From positions 21,063,158 through 21,127,157 of the forward strand of contig CM041097.1 of assembly GCA_023079485.1 (NCBI GenBank): a stretch of 64,000 nt of DNA, given 5' to 3'. Shown in pieces: positions 25,001 through 36,615 of the stretch. Origin of the DNA: Archilochus colubris (Eukaryota; Chordata; Aves; Apodiformes; Trochilidae). The number at the start of each line of letters is the position of its first letter. Within the stretch, counting starts at the first letter, position 1. Made by a program: the position numbers and the translations under genes. The notes below the pieces were generated by a model that saw only the letters and a program-made list of their open reading frames with translations, did not search any database and was not told where the DNA came from.

Positions 25001-25595
25001 AAGTGAAAGGGTTAAATGTGATCAATCATATTGTTTGTTTTGCACACCTTAGTACAAACCTAAGTATTTTGCTTTAATAGTAGGTTTCACTGAGCTCTGA
25101 GTCAACTCTGTGTTTAGTGTGTCCAGCTCTAAGCATCTCTGGTCTCCACCATGCTGAACAGAGCAGACCCTAGACCAGCTTCAGATGTTCCCTCAGCATG
25201 GCAGGGCCCATTGACAGCTATCTGCAGCTCCAGGAGGAATCTTTGATGCAGGGCACCCAGCAGCACGTGTTTCACATTGCCTCTGATAGCTCCCTCTCGT
25301 TATAATGTCACTCATGGGTGTCATCTGGTTTTGTATATTTTTGGACACATTGTAAATAGTGTGATCTTGTTCTTGACATTTCCCATTTGACCCCAACAGT
25401 CCTAAAGGTTTATGCATGTCTCATGAGCAGTCAACACATTCATCAATCTTGGAGATAAGCCAGAAGTTGGAAGTCACACACACAGATGTATTAAAAAAAA
25501 TAATATATATATATGTGCACATACACATTTAAAGTTCCAGCAAGTCCTACACTGGACAAGTTGCAGAATTTTTAATTCTCTAGCCAAAAAGAACT

Positions 25596-25643
25596 TCAGT
25601 TGTTGCATGAAACTTTGCATCTGTTTTACACTAAGACTTAATC
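25596..25643 (+). repeat. 48-nt exact direct repeat, copy 1
   Basis: Identical over 48 nt to 26893-26940; begins TCAGTTGTTGCATGAAACTT and ends CTAAGACTTAATC. The four bases before it differ by one (AACT against AACC) and the sequences after it diverge (AGGCTCC against GGAACAGCTCC). The sequence is not low-complexity. I do not recognise it as a known repeat family. Confidence 0.95.
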
Positions 25644-26540
25644 AGGCTCCTTTAGTGGTACTTTTCACCTCCAGGGTCCTCTCATGCACTGGGTTTATCT
25701 TTCGATCAATGTTCTTCTAAGTGATGGCTGTTTGAGACTGGGTTTCAAAAAAACAAAACCAAAATAACCCAAAAGCAAAACTTACTTCTGGTTTCAATCA
25801 AAATTGTTGATCAATTGCCTTACTCATTTTAGCCTCATTTAGCAGTGTTTAGGCTTCTCTGCACAGCACTCACAAAGCAGTTGGGGGCCAGTCCCTGAGC
25901 TCCAGGCACACACAGAGCAATTCCCATCTCACAAATGCCCCCAGTGATTTTATAAAGCTATTTTCTAGGCAGTTTAGTATTCATCACTAGCAGGGTTAAC
26001 AGTGTGGCCCATAAAAAACAGTGTCTGTATTTAAGCTCATACCTGGGCTGCAGAATGGAAGGTCATGTTGTTCCCAACAGATCTCTCTGGCACCTATCTG
26101 ACACCAATTTTCCCTGGCAAAACCAGAACTGCACTCACAGGGCCCTGCCCTCCAGAAGAGTGGCAGGATCTGGCCCAGTGGCACACACAGAATGTTGAAT
26201 AAATATTACTGGTTAAACTAGTAATTAACCCGGCATTTGAAATAAAGAGATCTCACATTTTCTACTGGTTGATGCAAATGAGCGTTGATTATGAACATCT
26301 CATGCCTAAATTACACCTTAGAGAATCCAAATAACACAGTGGGCCTTGCCTGATTATTCCAATGAAAACAGGGCAGACAAATGAGTGCAACTGACAACTT
26401 CTTTCACTCACTAGCTTCTGCCTTGCTTGGAAACTGTTGCAGCTGGACATTCATACAGGGTTTTGAGCGTAAATGTACCTCTTGCCTCCCAGTCTGGCAC
26501 TATGTAGCAAACCTGTTTGCCATGCTTTCTAAGACAGAAA

Positions 26541-26705
26541 GTATGGAAGAGAAAAGAGAGGAAGAGTAAGAGAAAGGGGGGAAAAGGGGGGAAAGAAAGA
26601 CGGGGGAAAGAAAGAGGTGGGGAAAAAAAGGGGTGGGAAAAGAGGAGGGGAAAGGCAGGGAAAAAGGGGGGGGGGGAAGGAAAAGAAAAAAAGAAAAAGA
26701 AAAGG
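26541..26705 (+). repeat. Homopurine (G/A) tract
   Basis: About 165 bp that is nearly all purine on the plus strand, with G5 to G11 runs (G6 at 26576-26581 and 26586-26591, G11 at 26666-26676) separated by A-rich spacers and broken only by rare C or T. It explains the lysine/glycine- and phenylalanine/proline-rich shadow ORFs on the two strands. Such tracts can form triplex (H-DNA) or G-quadruplex structures. Confidence 0.95.
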
Positions 26706-26892
26706 CTTGTTAGTGGTCAGCATTTGAAATGCACATTGCATTCCCAGACAATCATTAAGAAACTGGCGGTCAATACTTTAGTGATTGTGCTGGGGTCTCA
26801 CATTTAATCAGCGTCAGATCTAAAAGCTTTGATCCTAGGCAAGAGATTAAGAAAGACAGCATATAAAAATATATCCCTTTCCCTAAGCAACC

Positions 26893-26940
26893 TCAGTTGT
26901 TGCATGAAACTTTGCATCTGTTTTACACTAAGACTTAATC
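26893..26940 (+). repeat. 48-nt exact direct repeat, copy 2
   Basis: Second copy of the unit at 25596-25643, 1297 bp away in the same orientation, on the other side of the homopurine tract. Flanks beyond a few bases do not align by eye. Confidence 0.95.
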
Positions 26941-27028
26941 GGAACAGCTCCTGACTGGAGCATTTTGTTAGAGAATCAGACAAAAAAAGCTGATGCCTGC
27001 TTCCTCCTTTCATGTTCATAACCTCCAT

Positions 27029-30000
27029 GAGGGAGAGGGAGGTGAGAGGGAAGCATCAGAAGAAGCAACTGGAGAATGAATGGATTTAGGAAACACTAAT
27101 GAACCAAGGAAGGTGGTCCCAGCACAGCTGTGGGTAGCATTAGGTCTCCATGAACTCTGTGAAATTAGAGCTTGGTGGAGGTGCTGGACCTGAACATTGT
27201 GAATATTGCCCACCAGCCATAAACCAGCAGTCAGCCAGGTGCCCATGTGAGCTCTGCTGCCGTAGCACCTGATGATCCTCACCCAAGGGATCCATCAGCA
27301 TGCTGCAGTCACTACAAACATGCTGAATTTTAGCCCCTCTGCCCCTGCTGCCAAGGTGGGCTCTGCCTGCTGGAACAGCAGGTTTGTGTGCAGCACGGGA
27401 GCTGGGATTTGAAAGCAGCAAATGCCTTCATGGCAGCTTCACCAGCTCATCCTCACATATGCTGTTTACCGGGACTGCAGTTCGGCTGATGTGGAAAGCT
27501 CCCTGCTGCAAGGCCAGATTAGTAATTTGTTGGGAAGAGCTGAAGGTTTTGGCTGGCTGCTTGGGACCGGGAGGGGTTTCAATTGCATGCTGATCAGCAC
27601 TGATGTTAGCAAATGCCAACAGAGCCACACACCAGACAGATTGCAAGGTGGCCACACAGATCCCTGGCTCTGTGCATATCAGAGAGAAATAGCAGTGTGC
27701 TAAGGAAGGGTTAGGAAAAGGCATCTGCATTATACCTTTGCATTTATTGCCCCTCTCCTCTTTGCAAGATGTCTAATGGTGCGACACTATTGAAGAAAAC
27801 AAATAATTCTTTTCATTCCAGGAGGGCTAATTGAGACCTTAAAGCTAGACACATGATCACACACCTTCCTGATTTGAGAAAGCAAGAGAACAGGGCACTT
27901 CTCTTTCAAGCAGCAAAATAGAAGACCCTTTACACTTAGGAAAAACAAATCTCCGTCTCCTGCTGTGGAATAATTGATTAATGAATTTTTACCAGCTGTA
28001 ACATTCATCTGCACATTTAAAATCATCTTCTGAAAGTCTACTTGTCCACAGTGAGTACTACTTTTGATGGGTGAGTAATTTGTATCTGTGGAGGGTTTTA
28101 TGTTTGGTTCATACCTTTGCTGCTTGGGATAATGTGCAGTGAGAGTCTGCCTACTTTGCATAATTGTGTGTTTTAACTATGTATCAAGGGAACTCAGAGT
28201 CCGGGGTGGGTAATTTCATTTTTATTGTTATTAGTGGCAACTGAAAAAAAATCCAAAACAAAAAAATCAAGTAATGGTCTGATCATTTGATTTTTCTCAA
28301 TATTATCCCAGTAAAGGATGCAGAAAACAATGTGATTGTGGGGCTGGGAAATTTCCATGGCAGGTTTTCAGGTGCTTCCTACAAATGTGTCCCTAGAGGT
28401 CAAGTGCTTGTGATTATTGGAAAGAAAAGGTCTTGATTTTTCTTTCCTTCTTTGGCTTCCTTCACCTAATGGCTCCTTAAGATGCTGCAATCCACATTTT
28501 TCTTTACAGAGTACAAGAAATAGCATCCCTTGTTTTCACACTTCAGAGCAGAGAGAAAAGAGACCTTTTGGAAAGCAGATTGTATGACTGATCACACCCC
28601 CAATCATTTCAGACCATGTTAGTCAGGTGTGAAAACAAAAACACATTTTATGTTGACCAATTCACTCCATTCTATTAAATTAGAACTAGTTATTAGCTGG
28701 TGAAGAGTGATAAACATTTCCAATCAAGAACTGGGGCAAAGGGGGTGTCATATCTTATATCCCCTTTCCTCCCTCCCCCCTGCTTTCCAGCATTTTCCCT
28801 CCAGAGATTTTGGTGTGAAACCAGCTCACATGACAAATTAAAGTGATTCATAACCCAGCTGCAGTCCCTGTTGACAAGCCCCATCATAAAGCAATCATGC
28901 AGATTTTATGCACCAGGGAAGGAGCCTGGGCAGCAGCAGAGATGCCAGGCACAACTTGGCTGGGTTCACCCACTGCACGTGAAGGCCAAATGGTTGTCAC
29001 TTGACAGCAGTTAATAATGTGGTTTTAAAAGGGATATTTTCCCAGCTAAATTGAATTTCCAAGACATAACCATGAATCTTCATCCTTATCTTTTTGTCTG
29101 ATTTTTTTTTTTCTCTCCTAGCAGTCTTTGAAGACACAAACCAGGATCGTACAGATAAAACCCACAGTATGGTTCATTCTGGCAGTGGCTTATCAATCAT
29201 TGTTAATTAACTTGGTGGATCCATAAACTAGACAATTCAGCAGCAATTTTATTTTCACCACCACCAAGTTAGACAAAGCTTGGTGGCAGTTCCAGATGTG
29301 CCAGGCTGTCCCCTGAAGGCAGCACAGCAACTGTACTGGGGTAGAGCTCAGCCTGCACATGGACATAGGCATTACCTCCACTTCTCCCCAGTTCCTGCCA
29401 CTTTATCTCTCCTCCTTTAGGAGTATGGATTTTAATACAGGTTTCCCTTTATTTTCTTACAAACTTAAAGCACTATTGCCTGCAGAACAAAAGGACCCAC
29501 AGTTACCCCCAGTGTCCAACCAGCTTCGCTGGCCAATGCACCATTTTTCACAAGCACCAATTTATACTCCCCACTAAGATCATCCAGCCTGGCCTTCTGC
29601 TTTCCCTCCTGTGCCCAGATGAGGGTTCTGGAAGCCTCATTCCCTGGGGGACACTATATGAGGCTTGCACTGATTTTTCAGGCTCTGATCCCTGGGGGTC
29701 ACCCAGCTGCATCAGCAGGACCTCCTGTGCCACCTCATGGTGACCACAGTGCCCTGGAAACCCCAAGTCATGGAAACTGGCAGCTCTTCCCCAGCTTCAG
29801 TTGCCCAGGATGGCAGAGGCACAACTGGCTTGTGGTGCTGTAGCTGTAACATCTGAAGACCCACCCAGCAAGAGAAGGACATCCCAGCAGCTTCTTACAA
29901 ACCTATCCCTCACTCACTGAATTCCCAGCAGCTCTGAAGGGTGCATCCAGCTCTTCATAGCCCACCTATGGGACCCACCAGCCCATGCAAGGACCTTCCC

Positions 30001-33000
30001 TTGAGCTTACCTGATGTTGGTTCTTGTGGCCATGGGACCCAACTGTTTGGCTGCAGATGAAGCTGTGGTGCCTCAGGCCAGGAGAGGCTGTCACACACAC
30101 GCTCAGGTGGCACCAGAGGCCCTGGACACACAGTATTGGCTGAGCTAATGGCTCCACACAAACAGGGGCTGAGACTGCACCTCCCCTGACCCCCACAGCA
30201 CAGGAGAGGAGGAGGCTCCGCCCCAGCCCACCCAGAAGGCAAATCCAGAGGCAGGGCTGGAGGGCAGCACCTACAGCAGAGCCCAGGGAGCCCGAAGCTC
30301 TCACCCTGGGCTTAAATGAGCCTGGGAGCCCCAAGTGGGGCTGTTCAGGGCTGTTAGGGATCATCAGAGCCTGACACCAAGGCTGCATCCAAGGTAACAG
30401 GGTGTCAGACAGGCTCCCTTGTCCCATTCAGGAGGCCCTGATGGTGCAAGAGGGAATGAGAGGTCCCTTAGTTATGCACTCCCCTGTGACGGAGACACCA
30501 GCATCCCTGATGGGCAACTGGACCTTTCTAGACCCTCCCCAGACCACTGGAGGGTCTAAAACGTTGGGAGTATCTTGTCCAGACCTCAAATGTTGTGTTG
30601 CGCTGAGTGGGTGGTGGCTGCTCTGCAAAAACCCCAGAGGAAGAGGTACATAGAGGTATTTTCAGCAGTGCCTCTGCTGAGGGAGAAAAGCAGCAGCAAA
30701 AATGCAGAGGAGGAAAATGAAGAATTTCAAAATAATGACCTACACTGGTTTTGACTCCAGAGTAGATGAGGGGAAAGGAGCTGGGATCTGCTCCCATCAG
30801 ATGGAAGCAAATTGGACTGTTTCCCAGCCAGATTGGCCCCAGCTGGGAAAGACAGAAAGAAGGCAAGGCTGAAGATTGTTCAAGTAGGAGAACAGCATCT
30901 CTGAGATACCAGGCATTTTCAAGAAAGCCAGATTAGATATATTATCAAATCAACAGCATTAGACATGGCTGGCAGTATTGGAGGAGCCAAGAGACAGAGC
31001 TTGTCAAAGCTGATAGTAAATCAAAGTGGAAAAGCACCCAGGCTCCATGGGATTTTTTTTCTCAGCATGACAAAAACTGCCCTCTCCCCCTGCCTGCAGG
31101 GCTGAGGGGACACAATGGGGGCTGGTGGGGCCTTAAACATTTCTCCCACCTCTCAAAGAGACTTTAAACTGGTGTGACTCCCTGGGAGAGTGAGGAACCT
31201 GCCCATCCCTTACCAGAGGAATGTAGGAGGAGGGTCCAAGCACCAGCATGGGGCAGTCTGGGCCTCATGTGTGCAGAGGAGCAACTTGTGCCCAGCTGTG
31301 GACACCCTACAAGGCCCTTCAGTCCCCATGCTCCTGGTGGAGCAGCCCAGCTTCTGACAGAGCCCAGGGGGCTCAAGAGTCCTGTCCCTAGACCTACCAC
31401 CTGTGCTACCACCTGTGCTGTCACCTCAGGGGTGTCTGTCCACCACCCTGCACCTAGCTGGAAGAGGACTGCTCTGCCAGGCTGCTTGGCAGGCAGCCCT
31501 GAAGATTAATTAATGAATCCTTAGCCAGAGCTTCGAGCATCTGTTAGACTCTTCCTTGGTGAAAAACTTCAGCCCTCCCCAGAGCTTCTGTCTTTGAAAG
31601 AAGATGAATTTCCTACATGTTGTGACCATCACCTGCACTGTCTAAAATTCTCAGGGTTTCCAGACACTCCAGTCAAAAAAATCAAACAGCCTGGATGAGA
31701 GCCCACAAGACCAAAGCCAGCAGTATGAGGAAAAACACAAGCACTAATTAAAGTTGGTTTACTCCTCCTAAGAAGTCAGAGGGGTGTGTGTGGGAGAGGG
31801 CGGTGCATAGGGGAGTAGAGATGTGACCTGGAAAGTTACTGAAACTGCTGGTGATGGAGGAGACAGAGCAAAGCAGCCAGTGGCTGCTCTTCTGGGCTTC
31901 TGGAGGGGAGCTGGCGTTAGGACCTCCTTCAGCATTCACCAGCAGCCATGGTGGGGGGAAAAGAAGCGAGTCAGAGCTGAAGTGTGCTAACAGAGAAGTG
32001 CAAACAGCACCGTTAAAAGCCATGGTCTGGCTTTGGACTTCAGGGATGGCCACAAGGAGTGGGAAAAGGAAGTGTGACAAGAAAAAAGAGCTCATCTCTG
32101 ATCTCTGCCCCCACTCCTGGCCCAATGTCCACACCCACAGGGTCAGACACCAGCTCTGGGGAGCAAAACAAGGGGCCGCTCAGCACAGCCTCAAGTGAGC
32201 TCCAGGGCTCTCAGCTGTTGTTGGGACCTTCCAGGTCCTCAGTCTACACCTGGAGCCTGGACATGGCCGTGCCTGGCATCACTGTGGGAAGCACTTGGGG
32301 CATGACTAGCACTTTGTCCCTATTCCCCTACTGCACCCATGAGCTGCCAGTGGCCAAGTCAGAGCCAGGGCCTCAGTGAAGCCACTGACTGTGCAGAGGC
32401 ACCCTGCACGGACCCCTCCCATCCCATCCATGGGAGACATCTCAGTAAGGGGAAACTCCAGTGTAAAGCCTTCTGCTCTAGTGCTGCAGCTGGGAGGACT
32501 GTCACAGTCTGGGCTGGCCTGTCCTGGCCTGTCTGTCCCTGGGCCTGTGGCTCTCCTGGATGCCTCTATCTGAGGGCACAGCATCCCCTCCGCAGCTGAA
32601 ACTCACCAGCACCCTTCTGAGACCCTGAATGATAGCAGGTACCCCATGCACATGCTTAAAGGGAAATCTTAAAAATAGAAAGCTGTGGAGAGTGTGTCAG
32701 CTCTTCCAGGTGCCATAGCTGCTATAAAATCAGCATGGAGCTCAAGCCAAGCCAGCTGGGAGGGACTTGGGCTGTACACACACAGCCCCCTGGCTGGTGT
32801 GAGGGGACCCTGCAGCACCTCTGTGCTGTGCTCGGGATGGGTGCCCACGCCAGGCTGCTCTGACCACCCTGGGCAGTGCTAGGGTGGGCACCCACTGTCC
32901 TTGGGGGTGAGGCACCACTAAGCCCTGCACAACAGTGCTGGAATCCAGAGGCAGAGGAAACAAATTGAGCATAATTAAATAAAACCCCTTTTGTAACTCA

Positions 33001-33750
33001 GATAGCAGCGATCTATCTACTCCACTGCCATTATCACTCCTGTTCACTGCTTTGTCTGTGTGTAAAACACGTTTAGGTTAGTCTAGCAAGAACTATTATC
33101 TCGACTGCCAACCCATTCCTTGCCCATGTTTCAGTATCAAACATGGGGACTGGGCAAGTCCATCTTTCCCTCTTCTTTTCATTCACTTTGTGCTTATCAG
33201 CCAGTGCAGTGCTTTACACAGCAGCTGGCTCCAGATCTCCCTGTGAACGCCCAGGGCAGGGATGGCTGCACTGACATGGTGCTTTACTGCTGTCGTGTCC
33301 CCAGAGAACCTCCAAACCTCATATGATTTTTTTTCCCATATTTTTTGTTAGGATTCTACACTGCACCAGAGAAAGGCACCTTTGTGTGTGCTGTCTGCCT
33401 GAGGACCCAAGCCCCGGGGCAGTCCCCGCCAGCCTGGCTCCTCTCCACCGCCGGGACAGGACAGCAAACAGGACAACACATTGTCCAGGAGCCGGAGGAG
33501 ACATCAAGCCCCAGGGGCCACGACTGCCAGATGCACACTGCACCCCAAACAGAGCAGGAGCGGGTCAGACCCATGTGCCCAACGCAGCCTGTGCAGTTGA
33601 GGACACGAGGAGAAGCATGCCACCGAATTTTCATCGACTTCAGCCCCACTATGAGGAAAGGAAAGCTCTAGAGCAGACAAACGGTTCATTTTCTCTGTAA
33701 TCACAGCTCCAGCCTGCAGCCTGGCACGACTGCTGGTTTGAGAGCCACCA
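27029..33750. other. Intergenic region, middle part
   Basis: Unique sequence with scattered chance ORFs, the longest 153 codons at 29966-30427 on the minus strand, with no family motif. The part from about 29.6 to 32.9 kb is richer in GC but poor in CpG. I see no gene, tRNA, or full-length transposon here. Confidence 0.6.
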
Positions 33751-33759
33751 ACCCGTTCT

Positions 33760-33985
33760 GTGCTCTGGCACAGCCCCCCCGGGGCCGGTCCCGGCGTCGC
33801 CACCGACAGAGACCGCCAGGGGGCGACATTGACCGCGGGGAGGCTGCGCAGAGCGGAAAGCGCCAGGAGGGGGCGGCAGAGAGACAGCAGGGGAGGGGCG
33901 GGCGTGTGACCCACCCCGGGAGGCTCAGCTCCGCTCGGGGGAGCGTGCGGCGCTCGGCTGGGGCGGCTCTCGCGTTCTTTGGAGA
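33760..33985. promoter_or_regulatory. Small intergenic CpG island with two CTCF-like motifs
   Basis: A sharp 225-bp GC- and CpG-dense block in otherwise CpG-poor DNA. It contains CCGCCAGGGGGCGAC at 33813-33827 and CGCCAGGAGGGGGCGGCAG at 33861-33879, both in the same orientation and both close to the remembered CTCF core (CCASNAGRKGGCRS). Flanking DNA to the right (33985-34060) switches abruptly to AT-rich sequence with TAATTA and TTAATC words. It could be an insulator, a promoter of an unannotated non-coding RNA, or both. No convincing coding exon lies in it. Confidence 0.5.
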
Positions 33986-34060
33986 ATGATAAATTAGATT
34001 AGGTGTATTAGAAGTCTTTTCGTTAATCCCTCGGTAATTAAAACGATTTAGATGAGAGTG

Positions 34061-36195
34061 GTTCAGCACATGTCCCGGCCTTGGGCCCGTGAATGGCCGC
34101 TGGCAGCCCCTGTGTGGTGGGGCTCATCCCGGCCCCAGGCTGTGGAGAGAAAATGGGGTTCCCGTGGCTCCGGAGGGTCACTTGCTTTGCATGTCCCTAC
34201 AGCTCTCCAGCTCCCCTCCCTGCCAGCACTCTCACCCCCCCGCTCACAGTTTTGGGGTGTCGGGGTCCACCCACTCCGTCCCAGCTGTGAGGGAGGGAAC
34301 ACAGCTGATCCCACCTTACAGTCCGCAGAAGGGAGAGGGAAACGCAGACCGGACCAAAGCAGGAGCAGAGCTAATTGAAACAGGCAAAAGATATCTTCAG
34401 AAGGTTTTTGGAAGGAACACAAAGTTCCCAAGCAGTTTGGGACAGCACCTTAGGCACATGCAGGGCATTGTCACTGCCTTGGGATGCAGGAGATGGAGAG
34501 CAGGAGGATCAGAGGGATGTAATTTCCTTGAAGATGCTTTCTGCCAGTTGTTCTTCACCACTGACAAATGACTAGCTCCTCATATGACCACTGTTGTCTT
34601 CTCAGGATCCCTCCCCAACATGAGCAGGACACTCATTTCACAGACACCCCACTTAGCTCTCAGGGTGTGCCTGAGGATGAGCTGTGCTTCCTGTGTCACA
34701 GTTCCTTCCACAGCAAACCAATAAGCTCCCCTCCACCCTTCCCCAGATCCACTCCAGCAGTCTCCCCTCAAAGGACATTTCCTGCAAGGCCAAAGATGAA
34801 TGGGAGCTGTCTTGACCCAGTGCTCATGTTCATGCTAAAAGGATGTGAGCAGAAGAGCAAGTTGGTGTCACCCTCACACGCTGCTCTGTGCTGGTCGGGC
34901 TCCCACTCCCTACCTGCCGTAGCTCATGTTAGACATAAAAGTGTTCTTGCAACAATGAAAATTGGAGGCACGGATATCCTCCAGGCTGTCATAGCAGATA
35001 CCTGGCAGTTTACCCCTGTGGGATTTAAGTGTAGTGGAGGAACTTCTGAACTCCTTCATATCTCTTGCCTGCAAGGTCAATGCACCAGGGAGGGAGGCTG
35101 AAGGCACTCCACAGCTGTCCTGTTTCTACTCTCTCTTCAGGCAGAGGTCCCTGTTTTGTTCTCTCGGGCCATAGCTGGCAAAGGCACTAAGTGGTGACTC
35201 CTGCTCCCAGGTTCAGAGATCTGCCTTTCTCCAGTGGGGGAAGCTCAACTGAGGCTACCAAGCCACTAACCAACATTGTCTTTTAAAGGAGAGAGTGGCT
35301 TTAGCGCTTGTTAAGAAACAACAAGAAGACAGGTATCTTGTGGCAGGGAGCCATACGTTTGCCCAGATTTCCACATCAGTGTGTTGCGATTGGCCTGGGA
35401 GAAAGTCTGCTCCAGTCACAAAAATCAGCCAATTCTTTGCCTCCACTGTGGAAACCTAGCTTAGCCCTACCCGTGCCACATCTCTGTTTGTCTCCGAGGA
35501 CCTGGGTGGAGCTATCAAACCACTTCCCACAGACTAACAAAAGAGCTGAGTAATGACTCCTAATCCTCTAAATGATGGGATTAAAACTGTTGACATTTGA
35601 GTAAAGGACACTGCTTTCACCCTTGGTCATTGAGCCTCTTGGTGATCCCCACACATTCAACAACCACACTGTGTCTAACCAGCATCTACCAGGAGACTGC
35701 CCCAAAAGAACCCAGAAACTTCACAACCAGCATCCATGTTCTACTTTGAGCCAGACAGCTCAAACAAAAGCAGCTCCCTGAACACTTCATCCATAACCTC
35801 CTTGAATTTGCATGCTGGTTGTAGGGAGACTATGGGGAGAAAAAGATCACCAACAGCTGTTTTTGCTTTTTGATCTTGCTGGTTTTCTAGCACTTGCATC
35901 TTTTTTTCTGAAAGCAGAGAAAATTACTCATTTCCCCTTGAGAAAAGTGTCTCGGGCTGTCCCAGGCATCATGTGGGATGAAGGGAATGGAGCAGCACTG
36001 CATTCCTCCTCTGCCCACAGAGACTGAACAATGCAGCCTTACTATTCTCAGGTGGTGTGTGGCTGATGACAGGATGAAGCTTGATGATTGGATCTGTGAA
36101 GAACTCGCTCAAATTTTAAGTGCTCAGCCCAGTTTTAACACACTCCTCTGTTTTTTTCCTGACTACCTCCCCACCCCTTTGGAAGCACACAAATC
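34061..36195. other. Intergenic region downstream of TMCC1
   Basis: Sequence between the small CpG island and the TMCC1 3' end. It has chance ORFs up to 177 codons (34568-35101, plus) without recognisable domains and with no splice support. I see nothing else. Confidence 0.6.
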
Positions 36196-36219
36196 AGGAC
36201 AGTGTTAATAGCTGAGGTC

Positions 36220-36225
36220 TTTATT
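36220..36225 (-). terminator. TMCC1: Distal poly(A) signal of TMCC1
   Basis: AATAAA on the minus strand, followed 20-40 nt downstream by GT-rich sequence (TGTCCTGATTTGTGTGC). The arrangement is that of a strong cleavage and polyadenylation site, so the transcript probably ends near 36195-36210. Confidence 0.7.
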
Positions 36226-36592
36226 TAAAGTTTTTTATATACAGTAAAAGTGTCACAGATAAATCTGCAACAATCAGACAAGACAAATGTAAATCTCTCT
36301 CAACAATTAGCAGCTTAAGATCTATAAACTACAGTGTTACGTTCACAAGTGTCATATCTGTACTTTTCAACCCGTGCAAGTGAGTTTTTCTGTTTATTTT
36401 TTTACACTTTAAAAACACACTTACAGTTAAGTCAATTGCCTACTACTATACCACCTGGCATACACAACACAGACACACAGGGTTTGAAACTCTTTAGCCA
36501 CGTTCAGAATTCATTTAAAAACTGGCAACACTATCCAATCTTGAACCCTTTTGTAGCTTGGCTTCTTTTGTTATAATGATGCTTTTTTAATT

Positions 36593-36615
36593 AAAAAAAA
36601 AAAAAAAAAAAAAAA
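36593..36615. repeat. A23 homopolymer in the TMCC1 3' UTR
   Basis: Uninterrupted run of 23 A on the plus strand, followed by CAAAAAACAAACCACAAA. It reads as U23 in the TMCC1 mRNA. Confidence 0.9.

Noticed and set aside
26517..26807. Lysine/glycine-rich plus-strand ORF
   Set aside because: It is a translation of the homopurine tract.
29966..30427. 153-codon minus-strand ORF in the intergenic region
   Set aside because: No domain, no splice structure and no CpG-island promoter. It is rich in Ser, Pro, Leu and Trp, as is usual for chance ORFs.
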